DNA of 6,125 bases, taken from Nitratiruptor sp. (GTDB taxonomy: Bacteria; Campylobacterota; Campylobacteria; Campylobacterales; Nitratiruptoraceae). The notes beneath the pieces were generated by a model. The model was not told the DNA's origin. It worked only from the letters and a program-made list of their open reading frames with translations, and did not search any database. Shown in pieces: positions 5,226 through 6,125 of this stretch (position 1 is its first letter; every line of letters begins with the position of its first letter). The translations under genes and the position numbers were made by a program. The stretch is from assembly GCA_015494595.1 (NCBI GenBank), contig WGAX01000086.1, forward strand, positions 1-6,125, given 5' to 3'.

Positions 5226-6125
5226 CTAATCCTTATACTCTAGCAGCATATTATACAAACTTCCACCTGCAGGCACCATCGGCAAAACATTCTCATAGCG
5301 ATCCACTACCACATCAATAAGTGCTACTACACCTTTACTAATAGCATCATCTAGCGCTTCGTCAAACTCCTCTTTTGTCTTAACCCTATAGCCAACACCT
5401 CCAAAGCTCTCAGCCAGTCTCACAAAATCTGGCTGCATCGAAAGATCGGTCTCAGCATAGCGCTTATCATAAAAAAATGTCTGCCACTGGCGAACCATTC
5501 CCAAAAAGTTATTATTAAGTATTATATTTATAACAGGCAGCCTATACTCTACTGCTGTCATCAACTCCTGAATATTCATCAAAATTGAGCCATCACCACT
5601 GATATTGACACTGATCTCATCAGGCACACCCTTTTTGACTCCCATTGCTGCAGGAAAACCAAAGCCCATTGTCCCAAGCCCACCACTTGTAATAAACTCT
5701 CTGGGTCTTGTAAAAGGGTAATACTGCGCCGTCCACATCTGATGCTGCCCTACATCAGTGGAGATCCTAGCCTTTCCTTTAAGCTTTTGCCCAACTCGCT
5801 CAATCACCCACTCCGGCTTAATCACCTCATCGCTATCCTCATATTTCAAAGGATGCAGCTCTTCATAGCGCTGTAAAATCTCCCGCCACGCTTCATATCT
5901 ATTTGGATCTACCTTCTCTTTTGCCTGAGGCACAAGCTCACTTAAGACATGTTTTAAATCCCCTACTATCGGATAGTCCACATGCACAAGTTTACCTATG
6001 CTGCTAGGATCTATATCTACATGAATAATTTTTGCATACTTTGCAAATTCTGAGAGCTTCCCAGTTACCCTATCATCAAATCTTGGCCCAAGAGCTATAA
6101 GCAAATCAGCCTCACTCATAGCCAT
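5226..6125 (-). CDS. ilvB: Acetolactate synthase, large catalytic subunit (C-terminal half; 5' end off window)
   Basis: ThDP-dependent enzyme that joins two pyruvates to acetolactate, or pyruvate and 2-oxobutyrate to acetohydroxybutyrate. The 299 residues here reach the right edge in open frame. The edge Met is internal (family context YAMSEADLLIALG), so roughly 265 residues of a usual 560-570 are missing, including the N-terminal PYR domain. Present are the central FAD-binding domain (LGPRFDDRVTGK at 12-23, IHVDIDP at 34-40) and the ThDP domain, with GGLGTMGFGFPAA (148-160) and the metal/ThDP motif GDGS (177-180) to NNN (204-206). MVRQWQ follows, with Trp214, the residue whose loss gives herbicide resistance in homologues. 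The family's usual LGARFDDR has Pro for Ala here, a mild change. It ends 2 nt before ilvN, so the two subunits are co-translated. Any leader-peptide or attenuator control lies outside the window. It is called ilvI in some genomes. Confidence 0.97.
   Translation of the reverse strand: MAMSEADLLIALGPRFDDRVTGKLSEFAKYAKIIHVDIDPSSIGKLVHVDYPIVGDLKHVLSELVPQAKEKVDPNRYEAWREILQRYEELHPLKYEDSDEVIKPEWVIERVGQKLKGKARISTDVGQHQMWTAQYYPFTRPREFITSGGLGTMGFGFPAAMGVKKGVPDEISVNISGDGSILMNIQELMTAVEYRLPVINIILNNNFLGMVRQWQTFFYDKRYAETDLSMQPDFVRLAESFGGVGYRVKTKEEFDEALDDAISKGVVALIDVVVDRYENVLPMVPAGGSLYNMLLEYKD

Noticed and set aside
5471..5477. Seven-base A run in ilvB (another at about 1921 in pglB) as possible phase-variable tracts
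   Set aside because: Runs of seven A are ordinary in AT-rich coding DNA, both genes stay in frame across them, and there is no long G/C tract of the kind used for phase variation in Campylobacter and Helicobacter.
5226..6125. ATG at the right edge as the true start of a short ilvB
   Set aside because: The protein would lack the PYR domain and part of the FAD domain. AMSEADLLIALG is internal in all acetolactate synthases I know, so the gene continues past the edge.

Overview
The window is AT-rich bacterial DNA whose gene content and protein sequences point to a Campylobacterota (Epsilonproteobacteria) member. The best guess is a vent-type lineage such as Nitratiruptor or a relative. The grounds are a Campylobacter-like PglB oligosaccharyltransferase, an ilvB-ilvN-lpxD gene order of the kind I recall from Campylobacter jejuni, and a typical epsilonproteobacterial aspartate aminotransferase. 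The genus is inferred from memory of family sequences and was not tested.

Layout. The + strand carries one gene, aspB, whose first few codons lie left of the window. It ends at 1153 and runs straight into a strong hairpin (about 1154-1185) that can act as a terminator on both strands. Everything to the right is on the - strand. In transcription order this is: ilvB (acetolactate synthase catalytic subunit, 5' half off the right edge), ilvN (regulatory subunit), lpxD (lipid A N-acyltransferase), a 98-residue protein of unknown function, pglB (N-linked oligosaccharyltransferase), and a 60-residue two-helix membrane protein. This last gene converges on aspB at the shared terminator. Spacing is very tight: 2 nt for ilvB/ilvN, 1 nt for ilvN/lpxD, 20 nt for lpxD/98-aa gene, and 1 nt for pglB/60-aa gene. 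Only the 98-aa gene/pglB junction is looser. It holds a small GC hairpin followed by an extended -10 box, so pglB and the small membrane gene may form their own transcript.

How the genes relate. ilvB and ilvN make the valine-sensitive first enzyme of branched-chain amino acid synthesis. AspB supplies or interconverts aspartate and oxaloacetate. LpxD and PglB both build surface glycoconjugates (lipid A and N-glycoproteins) but in separate pathways. No glycosyltransferase, flippase or other pgl gene is visible beside pglB, so its glycan donor must be made elsewhere.

The points most worth a second look are in and around pglB. The catalytic residues are intact. However, the arginine linked to acidic-sequon preference in Campylobacter PglB aligns with tyrosine, and the MI/DK motif is a hybrid I-x-x-K-x-x-x-I. 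Its stop codon lies 1 nt from an uncharacterised two-helix membrane microprotein. The 98-aa gene has a perfect Shine-Dalgarno sequence and its own extended -10 box but no function I can recognise. I saw no CRISPR array, insertion sequence, tRNA or rRNA, and no gene-free stretch over 300 bases.
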